From: Phenylobacterium sp.
GTDB lineage: Bacteria > Pseudomonadota > Alphaproteobacteria > Caulobacterales > Caulobacteraceae
Direction of reading: 5' to 3'
NCBI GenBank assembly: GCA_018001015.1
Contig: JAGNIV010000003.1
Span: forward strand, 1 to 64,000
DNA: 64,000 bases
How positions within the stretch are numbered: the stretch's first letter is position 1; every line of letters begins with the position of its first letter. Shown here in pieces: positions 20,339 to 28,554 of the stretch. The notes beneath the pieces are model-generated. The model was not told the origin of the DNA and did no database searches. It saw only the letters and a program-made list of their open reading frames with translations. Made by a program: the position numbers and the translations under genes.

Positions 20339-20710
20339 ATGCGTCAGGCGCGGCCAAATCGGAAGACTGGGGTGTCACCGCGGCGCTCCCCGATGTGCTC
20401 CGCGGGCGACAGTCCGCTGGCCGCGTTCGCCGCCCAGGCGATCAAGAACTCGCCTATCCCTTGCGAAATCAGGCGTTCATGCCGCTACGGAAGGCTCAAA
20501 GACCCTTGGTATTTGCGCAACATGGCATTCAAAAAACGACTGAGTGAACAGCGTTCACATATCGCCGTCCGTTGACAGACTCTAGATCGCGGCGTGACCG
20601 TACCGTCTGCTGGGACAGCCGCTGCGGGTTCCAGGGCAAGACTTTTGCGTGGCGAATGCTGACAGACCGGACCGGCGTAGAAAGTCCGGCTGTCATGGGA
20701 GGAAAAGTGA
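20339..20710. other. Intergenic region upstream of the first TonB receptor
   Basis: This 372-base gap between the divergent queC and TonB-receptor genes holds no convincing gene. It contains a perfect palindrome at 20544-20558, a TTGACA at 20572-20577 without a matching -10 box, and the receptor ribosome binding site (GGAGG at 20699-20703). The first half shows nothing notable. Confidence 0.5.
20544..20558. promoter_or_regulatory. Palindromic operator candidate upstream of TonB receptor 1
   Basis: The 15-base sequence gtgaacagcgttcac is a perfect 6-3-6 palindrome about 150 bases before the receptor start and close to a TTGACA. Its size fits a dimeric helix-turn-helix regulator. No regulator gene is adjacent. 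Confidence 0.4.
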
Positions 20711-23461
20711 ATGTCCAAAACTCTGCACCTGCGGAGCCTGCTGGCTGTTGGCGCGAGCGCCGCGGCCCTGACCGCGATGAGCTCGCCCGCCTTCGCGCAG
20801 GCCGCCCCCACCACGACCATTGAAGAACTGGTGGTCACAGCTGAAAAGCGAGAGCAAAGCCTTCAGGACGTTCCTGTCGCCATTTCCGCTTTCACGAGCA
20901 AGGCGCGCGACCTGGTCGGGATCAACACGGTCCAAGACCTGACCAACTTCACTCCGGGCTTCGTCTATTCGGCCGTGAATGACCGCGCGAGCATGCGCGG
21001 GGTCGGCCGTCTGACCAACATTCACTCCGTCGATGGCGCCATCGCGATCTATATCGACGGCCTCTACACCACCTCCACCGTGTTCGCCGGCGCGCCGCCG
21101 CTGATGACGGATCGCGTCGAGGTCCTGCGCGGGCCCCAGGGGACCCTTTACGGCCGCAATTCGATCGGCGGCACCGTCAACATCATCTCCCGCCGGCCGA
21201 CTGATCACGCCTATGCCGAAGTCCGCGCCATCGTGGAAAACTACGGCGTCACCAACTTCCAGGGCGCGATGTCGGGCCCCATCACTGACAATCTCCAGTA
21301 TCGCCTGTCGGGATACAAACTCGATCAGACCAAGGGCTACTACGAGAACGTCAACTCCAACATGCCCAGCGAAGGCTCGGTTCGGGACGAGTACGCCCTA
21401 GAACTCCAGCTTCAGGGTCAAATGGGCGAGAACGCCGACTTCTGGGTGAAGTATGGCACCTTGCATTGGGACAACCGCGGCGGCCCCGGCGCTCGCTCGG
21501 GTTACCTCGCGGGCTCCTACGAAACCGGTTTGACCGACCCGAACTTCTCCGTGATCTACAACCCGGTCCACGGCTATACGCCTGAAACGGGGCTGAACGG
21601 CATCGTCCCCGGTAGCCTGCAGCAATTCAATGGCGGCACGACGACGACCAACCCGGCGCAACGCGACGCCCACAAGATCAACACCAACACGCCCATCTTC
21701 GTCGGCCTGACCGACGTTCACCTGCTCACCACGAACTTCAACTATCACGCCCCGACCTTCGACGTGAAGTACATCGGCGGCATCCAGAACTACGCCTACA
21801 ACACCACCGGCGACTTGGATAACTCCAACGTCAAATCCTATCAGATCCCCCTGGCGCCCGGGTCGATCTGCGGCACGATCGGCACGCTCTTCAGCTTGGG
21901 CGTCGCGCCGGTTAACTGCGGCCCCCTGACCGTGGACGCGACCGCTACCTATCATTACTTCGAGAAGCCGAAGTGGTTCAGCAACGAGATCAACATCTCC
22001 TCCACTACCGACTCCCCGTTGCAGTGGATCGTGGGTCTGTATCAGTTCGAGGAGAGCTATACGGCGACCAACACGCTGAACGGCTTCAGCAGCCAGCCCC
22101 AGATGAAGACCCCGGTGCTGGGCGCGGCGCCGAACCCGACCGGCGCGTTCAGCATCTCGGAGTACGACCTGACCACCAAGAGCAAGGCCATCTTCGGCCA
22201 GCTCGACTGGAAGGCCACGGACACGCTGAAGTTCACCGCCGGCCTCCGCTATACGAAGGATGAGAAGGAAGGGGTCGAGAACCGCCGGGTTGTCTGCTTC
22301 TCCGATGTCTGCTTCCCGGGCCTCTATCCGGCCCTGGGCCTCTCGGGCTTCGGTCCGGGGACCGCCGCCAACTGGGGCAGCCTGCTGGGGAACATCAATG
22401 CCGTGGCGTCCCTCGCCGGAACCTTCGGTGCTCCGGCGCTCGCCGGCCTCACGGGTCTCGGCAACGGAGCCTTCGACCTGACCACCGCACTTGCGCCGAC
22501 CACCACGGCCGCCGGCGCCAAGGGCGTCACCGATCCCGTCGTCGCGACGGCCACGCCCGGCGTCTACAAGCAGTACACCATCGCCAGCAACGGCAACATG
22601 GTGCGGCACCTTGGCGGAGAGTCTGACGCGGTCACCGGCACCTTGGGCGTTCAGTGGGAACCCTCGGACGACACCATGGCCTATGCCCGCTACAGCCGCG
22701 GCTACAAGGCCTTTGGTCTGTCGGCCGGCGGCGGACTCGCTGCGCCCTATGCCGACCCGGAGTTCGTCGACTCGGTCGAGGTCGGCTTGAAGAAGAACTT
22801 CGCGACACTGCAGATCAACGCCGCCCTCTATCACTACAAGTATACCGATCTGCAGGCGCCGGTGACGGTGAAGGTCGGCGCGACAAACGTCACCCAGTTC
22901 ATCAACGTTCCGGAATCGCGCTCGCAAGGGCTGGAACTGGATGCGATCTGGGCGCCGACGGAGTCGCTGCGGCTGATCGGCTCCTACTCCTTCAACGATA
23001 CGGAGATCACGGAGAGCGGGCTCTATGTCGACGTGAATGACAACATCACGCCCGGCGCCGTCAGCGTGAAGGGGAACGCCCTGCCGCAGGCCCCGCGCAA
23101 CAAGTTCGCGCTGAACGCCAGCTACGCCTTCAACCTCGACGCAGGCACCCTGACCCTGGGGGCGACCTATGTGTGGCGCGACAAGGCCTACTCGACCATC
23201 TTCGAGAAGGCCTGGAACGAGGCCCCGACTTGGGACCAGATTGATCTGCGCGCCAACTGGAACTCGATCGACGGCCGATATGCGATCATCGGCTATGTGA
23301 AGAACGTCGCCGATACGGAAGGCTACGACGCCGCCGTGTCAGGCTCGAACCGGAACCGCAATCCGGCGATCGCCAGCGACAACTTCGCCAACGGCGCCCT
23401 CAACCTCGGCCTGACACCGCCGCGGACCTACGGCATCGAATTGCAGTACAAGTTCTTCTAG
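20711..23461 (+). CDS. TonB-dependent outer-membrane receptor 1
   Basis: The 916-residue protein has a signal peptide ending SSPAFAQ, a TonB-box region (TIEELVVTAEKREQ), the plug domain with QDVPVAISAFTS, VEVLRGPQGTLYGRNSIGG and NIISRRPT, and a long beta-barrel ending YGIELQYKFF with the required terminal aromatic. It would import an unknown large nutrient across the outer membrane with TonB energy. A strong GGAGG precedes the ATG. The next gene is a paralogue in the same orientation. No inner-membrane transporter or degradative enzyme adjoins it to reveal the substrate. Confidence 0.95.
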   Translation: MSKTLHLRSLLAVGASAAALTAMSSPAFAQAAPTTTIEELVVTAEKREQSLQDVPVAISAFTSKARDLVGINTVQDLTNFTPGFVYSAVNDRASMRGVGRLTNIHSVDGAIAIYIDGLYTTSTVFAGAPPLMTDRVEVLRGPQGTLYGRNSIGGTVNIISRRPTDHAYAEVRAIVENYGVTNFQGAMSGPITDNLQYRLSGYKLDQTKGYYENVNSNMPSEGSVRDEYALELQLQGQMGENADFWVKYGTLHWDNRGGPGARSGYLAGSYETGLTDPNFSVIYNPVHGYTPETGLNGIVPGSLQQFNGGTTTTNPAQRDAHKINTNTPIFVGLTDVHLLTTNFNYHAPTFDVKYIGGIQNYAYNTTGDLDNSNVKSYQIPLAPGSICGTIGTLFSLGVAPVNCGPLTVDATATYHYFEKPKWFSNEINISSTTDSPLQWIVGLYQFEESYTATNTLNGFSSQPQMKTPVLGAAPNPTGAFSISEYDLTTKSKAIFGQLDWKATDTLKFTAGLRYTKDEKEGVENRRVVCFSDVCFPGLYPALGLSGFGPGTAANWGSLLGNINAVASLAGTFGAPALAGLTGLGNGAFDLTTALAPTTTAAGAKGVTDPVVATATPGVYKQYTIASNGNMVRHLGGESDAVTGTLGVQWEPSDDTMAYARYSRGYKAFGLSAGGGLAAPYADPEFVDSVEVGLKKNFATLQINAALYHYKYTDLQAPVTVKVGATNVTQFINVPESRSQGLELDAIWAPTESLRLIGSYSFNDTEITESGLYVDVNDNITPGAVSVKGNALPQAPRNKFALNASYAFNLDAGTLTLGATYVWRDKAYSTIFEKAWNEAPTWDQIDLRANWNSIDGRYAIIGYVKNVADTEGYDAAVSGSNRNRNPAIASDNFANGALNLGLTPPRTYGIELQYKFF

Positions 23462-23506
23462 GACTTAACCTCGGACCTCCGACGCGAGGTCGAGGCCATC
23501 TTTCTG

Positions 23507-23536
23507 GGGCGGCGGGGAAACCCGCCGCCCTTTTTC
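23507..23536 (+). terminator. Rho-independent terminator of TonB receptor 1
   Basis: A perfect 10-base stem (gggcggcggg and cccgccgccc) with a 4-base loop is followed by five T residues, 46 bases after the receptor stop codon. Confidence 0.9.
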
Positions 23537-23681
23537 TTGGCCGCACTGCGGAAATTCGCCGCCGCACACGGAACCCACCGCGATTTTGGAATCCGGTATG
23601 ACGCAAGGTCACCGCTAGCTGCCGGAATGCTCAAGCTTTCCTGACAATTACCGGCGACACCAAAGAACGCGGGTCTGTTTT

Positions 23682-23707
23682 GTACCGCCAGTTTGAAACT
23701 GCGGTAC
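23682..23707. promoter_or_regulatory. Long palindrome upstream of TonB receptor 2
   Basis: The arms gtaccgc and gcggtac, continued inward by agttt and aaact, form a 26-base palindrome with one extra base in the left half. It lies about 180 bases before the receptor start, in the right place for an operator or an overlapping promoter element. It does not share sequence with the palindrome upstream of receptor 1. Confidence 0.45.
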
Positions 23708-23884
23708 TTCGGCCACATTGGTGCGAAAGCGTGACCGAAAGCAGACCCCTTTCGGCGCCGCACATTGACGCCGCAGAGCGCCCGACACAGGTATCGCGCG
23801 CTTCGGCGCCTCCCCGCGCCCAGGCTTCATCAGATTCGTACATGCAGGCGGACGCGGGCGAAGCCCCGCCGCCCGGGAGGATAC

Positions 23885-26380
23885 ATGTCTTCAACCAACC
23901 GTTTTCGGCTGCGCACCGCTCTGGCGCTCGGGGTTTCGTCCCTGACCCTGGCGGCGATCGCGGCCCCCGCCCTCGCCCAGGACGCCAACGACTTCACCAT
24001 CGATGAGCTGGTGATCACCGCTGAGAAGCGCGAACAGGCCCTGCAGGACGTTCCGGTCGCCGTGTCGGCCTACACCTCCAACCAGCGCGACGTCATCGGG
24101 ATGAACAACATCCAGGACTTCGTGAACTTCACGCCGGGCATGAACTATTCCGGCACCGACCGGGTGTCGCTGCGCGGCGCCGGCCGCAACACCTTCTATG
24201 TCGGCAACGATCCGGGCGTGGCCGCCTACACCGACGGCTTCTATTCCGCCTCATCGTCTGAGCTGTTCAAGTCGCCGCTGTTCGTCGAGCGCACCGAAAT
24301 CCTGCGCGGCCCGCAAGGCACCCTCTACGGCCGCAACGCCATGGGCGGCGCCATCAACACCATCTCAAAGCGTCCGGCCGACGAGTTCGGCGGCGAGGTT
24401 CGCGTCGCGGTGGGCAGCTATGAGCGCACCAAGCTGGAAGGCCTGGTCTCCATCCCGGTGGCCGACAACCTGCGCTTCAGCATCGGCGGCAGCCAGGACT
24501 GGCAGCGCGATGGCTTCATCAAGAACATCGGCCCGGCCAATGACGGCGGGACCGTCAAGCGCACCTATTTCGAGATTCAGGCCGAGGCCGAGCTGGGCGA
24601 CAACACCAAGACCTGGCTGCGCTACTCGCGTTCGAACTGGGATGACACCACCGGCGTCGGCGACCGCCTGTCCAACCTGGTGACGCCCTACGACACCACG
24701 CGCGTCTTCCAGCCCATCGGCGGCCTGCTGCCCAACCCGGCCTATGGCTACGGCGTCGCCAATCCTGGCGCGGCCGACCCCTACACGCAGAACACCAACC
24801 GCGACGGCTACGGCTATCTGCGCGGCAACCACGTGCTCACCGCCCAGGTCACCTACGACCTGGGATGGGCCGACCTGAAGTACATCGGCGGTTTCCAGCA
24901 GTACAACTACCAGACCGGCGGCGACTATGACGCCACCAGCCGGACTGGCCTGATCGCCATCCCCGGCATGGCGGTCGGTTTCTCTCCGGACCTGACCACC
25001 GACTTCAACGAGCACAAGCGCTACTTCTCGAACGAGGTGAACCTCACCTCCAACAGCGACGGCCCGCTCTCCTGGATCCTCGGCCTCTATCAGTACCACG
25101 AGGAATACAAGCAGCGGATCCAGCTGGGCTCACCGGGCCAGGCGCAACTGGCCACCCCGCTGACCCTGGCCGGCACGCCGGCCGCCCCGAACCCGCTGCG
25201 CAACTTCGCTGACCAGCAGGCGTCCCTGGAGTCCAAGGCCTGGGCCGTCTTCGGCCAGTCCACCTACAAGTTCAACGACGCCTGGGCGATCACCGGCGGC
25301 CTGCGCTACACGGTCGACGACAAGGACGGCTTCGAGACCCAGCGTCTGATCATCCAGTCGCCCTCGATCGCCTTCGGCGCCGCGGCCTTCGACGTCTCCA
25401 GCGACATGAATCCGGTCACTCCGGGCGTGCAGAACTTCCGCAGCCTGTCCGACAGCTGGAGCGCCGTCACCGGCACCCTGAACCTGGACTGGACCCCGGA
25501 CCAGGACACCCTGGCCTACGCCAAGTACAGCCGCGGCTATAAGTCGGGCGGCTTCCTGCTGGGCACCCTCGCCCCGCAGCCGAAGGCCGACCAGGAATCC
25601 GTCAACGCCTACGAGATCGGCCTGAAGAAGACCTTCAACGGCCGCTTCATTCTGAACTCGTCGATCTTCTACAACGATTTCAAGGACCTACAGCTCAACC
25701 TGTCGCAGCTCAACGCGACCGGCACGGCGGCGGCCTCGAACTTCGTGAACGTCGACGCCACGGCCTGGGGCGTCGAGCTGGAGGCCCAATGGCGTCCGAT
25801 CGAGCCGCTGCAGATGATCGCCTCTTACGGTTATCTCAACACAGAGATCACCCGTGGCTGCTGCTTCTACGATCCGGCCGATCCTTCGGCCCTGCTCCCG
25901 GGCGCCCAGCCCAAGGGCGGCGCGGCCACCACGAACGGCGTCCTGCTGGTCTTCCAAGACCTGAAGGGTTCGCAGCTCTTCCAGTCACCGGAGAACAAGT
26001 TCGCGTTCAACGCCAACTACACCTTCGACTTCGCGCCGGGCTCGCTGATCCTGTCGGGCACCTACACCTGGACGGACTCGACCATCTACCAGCCCTTCAA
26101 CGACCCGGCGTTCGAGGTTCCGGCCTACGGCACCGGCGACCTGCGGGCGCTGTGGAAGGACGCTGACGACAAGTACACGCTCATCGCCTCGGTGAAGAAC
26201 GTGACCGACGAAGAGGGCTTCACCTCCACGGGCTCCACCAACCCGACGGCGGTGTTCGGCAACCCCAATCCGGGCCTCGTCGTGGGCGGCACGCCGTACC
26301 TGCGTCAGACCGGCGTCGCGATCTCGCGCGGCCTCATTCAGCCGCGCACCTACAGCCTGGAACTGCAGTACAAGTTCTAA
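23885..26380 (+). CDS. TonB-dependent outer-membrane receptor 2
   Basis: The 831-residue protein has a signal peptide ending APALAQ, TonB-box region FTIDELVITAEKREQ, plug motifs QDVPVAVSAYTSNQRD and RTEILRGPQGTLYGRN, and a barrel ending YSLELQYKF. It is a paralogue of the receptor at 20711, most similar over the plug and the last strand, with different extracellular loops. The start at 23885 is chosen because GGGAGGATAC precedes it and the signal peptide follows; the frame is open 120 bases further upstream. Substrate unknown. Confidence 0.94.
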   Translation: MSSTNRFRLRTALALGVSSLTLAAIAAPALAQDANDFTIDELVITAEKREQALQDVPVAVSAYTSNQRDVIGMNNIQDFVNFTPGMNYSGTDRVSLRGAGRNTFYVGNDPGVAAYTDGFYSASSSELFKSPLFVERTEILRGPQGTLYGRNAMGGAINTISKRPADEFGGEVRVAVGSYERTKLEGLVSIPVADNLRFSIGGSQDWQRDGFIKNIGPANDGGTVKRTYFEIQAEAELGDNTKTWLRYSRSNWDDTTGVGDRLSNLVTPYDTTRVFQPIGGLLPNPAYGYGVANPGAADPYTQNTNRDGYGYLRGNHVLTAQVTYDLGWADLKYIGGFQQYNYQTGGDYDATSRTGLIAIPGMAVGFSPDLTTDFNEHKRYFSNEVNLTSNSDGPLSWILGLYQYHEEYKQRIQLGSPGQAQLATPLTLAGTPAAPNPLRNFADQQASLESKAWAVFGQSTYKFNDAWAITGGLRYTVDDKDGFETQRLIIQSPSIAFGAAAFDVSSDMNPVTPGVQNFRSLSDSWSAVTGTLNLDWTPDQDTLAYAKYSRGYKSGGFLLGTLAPQPKADQESVNAYEIGLKKTFNGRFILNSSIFYNDFKDLQLNLSQLNATGTAAASNFVNVDATAWGVELEAQWRPIEPLQMIASYGYLNTEITRGCCFYDPADPSALLPGAQPKGGAATTNGVLLVFQDLKGSQLFQSPENKFAFNANYTFDFAPGSLILSGTYTWTDSTIYQPFNDPAFEVPAYGTGDLRALWKDADDKYTLIASVKNVTDEEGFTSTGSTNPTAVFGNPNPGLVVGGTPYLRQTGVAISRGLIQPRTYSLELQYKF

Positions 26381-26391
26381 GGCCTGCGGCG

Positions 26392-26457
26392 CCCGGCTCC
26401 CCGGAGCCGGGTTTCTGCAAGAATTTCAAGGGCGGCGGAGCAATCCGCCGCCCTTTT
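26392..26457 (+). terminator. Two terminator hairpins after TonB receptor 2
   Basis: The first hairpin pairs cccggctcc with ggagccggg and ends in TTT. The second, at 26430-26457, pairs gggcggcgga with tccgccgccc around gcaa and ends in TTTT. Its stem is close to that of the terminator of receptor 1, which suggests the gene duplication carried its terminator along. Confidence 0.88.
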
Positions 26458-26588
26458 CTGCGCGCGCGCCAGGAAATTCCGACACCTGCGACCGATCGCA
26501 GCGCTGATCGCCCTCGGTTCGATGTCTTAACGTCTCCGCAAGCGCTTTAAGCGCATTCTGGGGATAGTTCCCCCCGTGCCGGCTGTTC

Positions 26589-27698
26589 ATGTCTCTGCCA
26601 GAATTTTTCTTCGAACGGGTCACCAGCGAAATCCATCAGCAGATGGAGGGCGTGCTGGCCCTTGCCGATCGCCTGGCGCGCCATCCCCTGGGGGCCGACG
26701 CCCAGGCCTGCGTGGCCGGCGTGAGCGAGGCCGCGGCCTGCGTGCGCCAGATTCTGGCCTCCACCGCCGATCTGAAGGACGCCGCGACGAACGGCATGGC
26801 CTTCGAACCCGCACCCAAGCGGCTGCGGGACCTGGCCGACGAAATCGAGGCCCGCTGGGGCCAGAAGGCGGCCAAGTCCGGCGTCACCCTGCTGGTCTCC
26901 TATGACGGCGCGCCCGAGATGACGGCGCTGATCGACTCCGACCGCGTCATCCAGGCCTTCGACGGCTTCATCGCCCAGGCCCTGGCCGGCGTCCGACACG
27001 GGGCGGTGGAAGCTACCCTGCGCACCCAGTCGGCCGGCGACATGGTGCGGCTGGAGGGACGCGTGCGCGGCGGGGGCGAACGCAATATCGGCGACGCCCT
27101 GGATATCCAGGAGATCGAGGCCCTGTTCGGCCTGGAGACCGCCCTATCGGTGGCGGTGGGGCGCCAGATCGTCAGCGCCCTGGGCGGCGAGGTCCACACC
27201 GAAGCCAACGCCGGGGCCGGCGAGACCCTGGTTTTTGAGTTCACCGCCCCCCACGCCGTGGAATGCAGCGGCGAGGAGGAAGCCGATAGTCTCCACGCTC
27301 CGCAGCGCGCCGCCCACATCCTGGTGGTGGACGACAACGCCACCAACCGCATGGTGGCCCAGACGCTGTGCGAGATGTTTGACTGCACCTCGGAGTCCGC
27401 CGTCGATGGCGTGGAGGCCCTGGAGGCCGCCCGCACCGGTCGCTTCGACCTGATCCTGATGGACATCAAGATGCCCCGGATGGACGGGGTCACCGCCACC
27501 CACGCGATCCGCGCCCTGCCCGGCGAGGCCGGCCTGGTGCCGATCATCGCGCTCACCGCCAACGCCGACCCCGAGGACGCCGCGGGCTATCTCGCCGCCG
27601 GCATGAACGGGGTGGTGGAAAAGCCCATGAAACCCGAGCACCTGCTGAAAGCCCTGCAGGACAACCTCGGCGGCGGCGAAGAGTCGGTCGCGGCCTGA
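26589..27698 (+). CDS. Degenerate histidine-kinase core fused to an intact receiver domain
   Basis: The 369-residue protein has a kinase-like first half and a receiver second half. Where a hybrid kinase would read SHEIRTPMNGV, this one reads TSEIHQQMEGV (12-22), so the phosphoaccepting His is Ser13. The ATPase region keeps the fold outline (DSDRVIQAFDGFIAQAL and ALSVAVGRQIVSALGGEV) but lacks the N-box Asn and the glycines of the G1 and G2 boxes. The receiver (about 240-360) has ILVVDDNATNRMVAQ, phosphoacceptor Asp in LILMDIKMPRMDG and VVEKPM. It is soluble, with no sensor domain. It cannot act as an ordinary kinase and may be a regulated binding partner or phosphotransfer sink. Confidence 0.85.
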   Translation: MSLPEFFFERVTSEIHQQMEGVLALADRLARHPLGADAQACVAGVSEAAACVRQILASTADLKDAATNGMAFEPAPKRLRDLADEIEARWGQKAAKSGVTLLVSYDGAPEMTALIDSDRVIQAFDGFIAQALAGVRHGAVEATLRTQSAGDMVRLEGRVRGGGERNIGDALDIQEIEALFGLETALSVAVGRQIVSALGGEVHTEANAGAGETLVFEFTAPHAVECSGEEEADSLHAPQRAAHILVVDDNATNRMVAQTLCEMFDCTSESAVDGVEALEAARTGRFDLILMDIKMPRMDGVTATHAIRALPGEAGLVPIIALTANADPEDAAGYLAAGMNGVVEKPMKPEHLLKALQDNLGGGEESVAA

Positions 27699-27843
27699 TC
27701 GGGGGCGTCTCCATTCTCCAAGCACCTCCGCCTCAAAGCCGCCGAGCCGAGCGCGGGGCCTCGCGCGACCACCCCGCGAGCGGAGACTAGCGGCGCGGCC
27801 GAGCTTGGAGGATGCTGGCCGAAAGCCCTGGGGACGAGACGCC

Positions 27844-28467
27844 ATGTCATCCTTCTACGACCGCAAGATCCTGCCGCGGCTGCTGGCCTGCGCCTGTTCC
27901 TCGCCGCCGATGATGAAGCAGCGGACCAAGGTCGTGCCCCACGCCACCGGACGGGTGCTGGAGCTGGGGATCGGCATGGGGCTGAACCTGGCCTTCTACA
28001 ATCCCGCGGCGGTGAAGGTGGTGGTGGGGGTCGATCCGTCGCCGGAGTTGCGCGCGCTCGCCGAGGCCGCGCCCCGCCCCCCCGGCCTGGCCGTCGAGGT
28101 CGCCGAGGGGACCGCAGAGGCCCTGCCCTTCGAGGCCGGCAGCTTCGACACGGTGGTCTGCACCTTCACCCTCTGCTCGGTCCACACCCCTACCGCGGCG
28201 CTGGCCGAGGCGCGGCGGGTGCTGAAACCCGGCGGCAGTTTCCTGTTCTGCGAGCATGGCTTGGCCCCCGACGCCGACGTCGCCAAGTGGCAGAGGTTCT
28301 GGGATCCGCTGTGGAGCGCGATGGCCGGCGGCTGCCACATCATCCGCCCGGTGGCGGCCACCCTGCCCGCCGCCGGCCTCAAGATCGACTGGCTCGACAC
28401 CATGTACGTGCCGGGCACACCGCGCATCGCCGGCTGGAACGAGTGGGGCCGCGCCATCGCCGCCTGA
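27844..28467 (+). CDS. Class I SAM-dependent methyltransferase
   Basis: The 207-residue protein has the SAM-binding motif VLELGIGMGLNLAFYN (motif I), VVGVDPSPELRALAEAA (acidic loop), and FDTVVCTFTLCSVHTPTAAL (motif IV), followed by EARRVLKPGGSFLFCEHG (motif V and VI). This is the methyltransferase type 11 layout. Small family members of this type act on lipids or small molecules; the substrate here is unknown. The ATG at 27844 is preferred over an upstream start at 27805 because the domain begins at once. Confidence 0.88.
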   Translation: MSSFYDRKILPRLLACACSSPPMMKQRTKVVPHATGRVLELGIGMGLNLAFYNPAAVKVVVGVDPSPELRALAEAAPRPPGLAVEVAEGTAEALPFEAGSFDTVVCTFTLCSVHTPTAALAEARRVLKPGGSFLFCEHGLAPDADVAKWQRFWDPLWSAMAGGCHIIRPVAATLPAAGLKIDWLDTMYVPGTPRIAGWNEWGRAIAA

Positions 28468-28554
28468 CGCCTTTAGGCTTGCTCCCTTCTGGGCAGATCG
28501 CGCTAGGGTAGAACTCTTAGTGACGCGTACCGGCGTCGACCTCTGGAGGCGAAG

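Larger units (their letters stand above)
23462..23884. other. Intergenic region between the TonB receptor genes
   Basis: This 423-base gap begins with a strong terminator (23507-23536), contains a long near-perfect palindrome (23682-23707), and ends in the ribosome binding site GGGAGG of receptor 2. Frames that cross it have no start signal or family resemblance. The two receptor genes are therefore separately transcribed. Confidence 0.55.

Noticed and set aside
20572-20600. TTGACA as a promoter for TonB receptor 1
   Set aside because: No acceptable -10 element lies at either the usual 17-base or the shorter Caulobacter spacing, so it is not called as a promoter.
20485-20838. Minus-strand frame across the start of TonB receptor 1
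   Set aside because: Overlaps the receptor's signal peptide, lacks a ribosome binding site and resembles no family.
23458-23763. Minus-strand 101-codon frame in the inter-receptor gap
   Set aside because: It includes the antisense of the terminator hairpin and has no credible start or domain.
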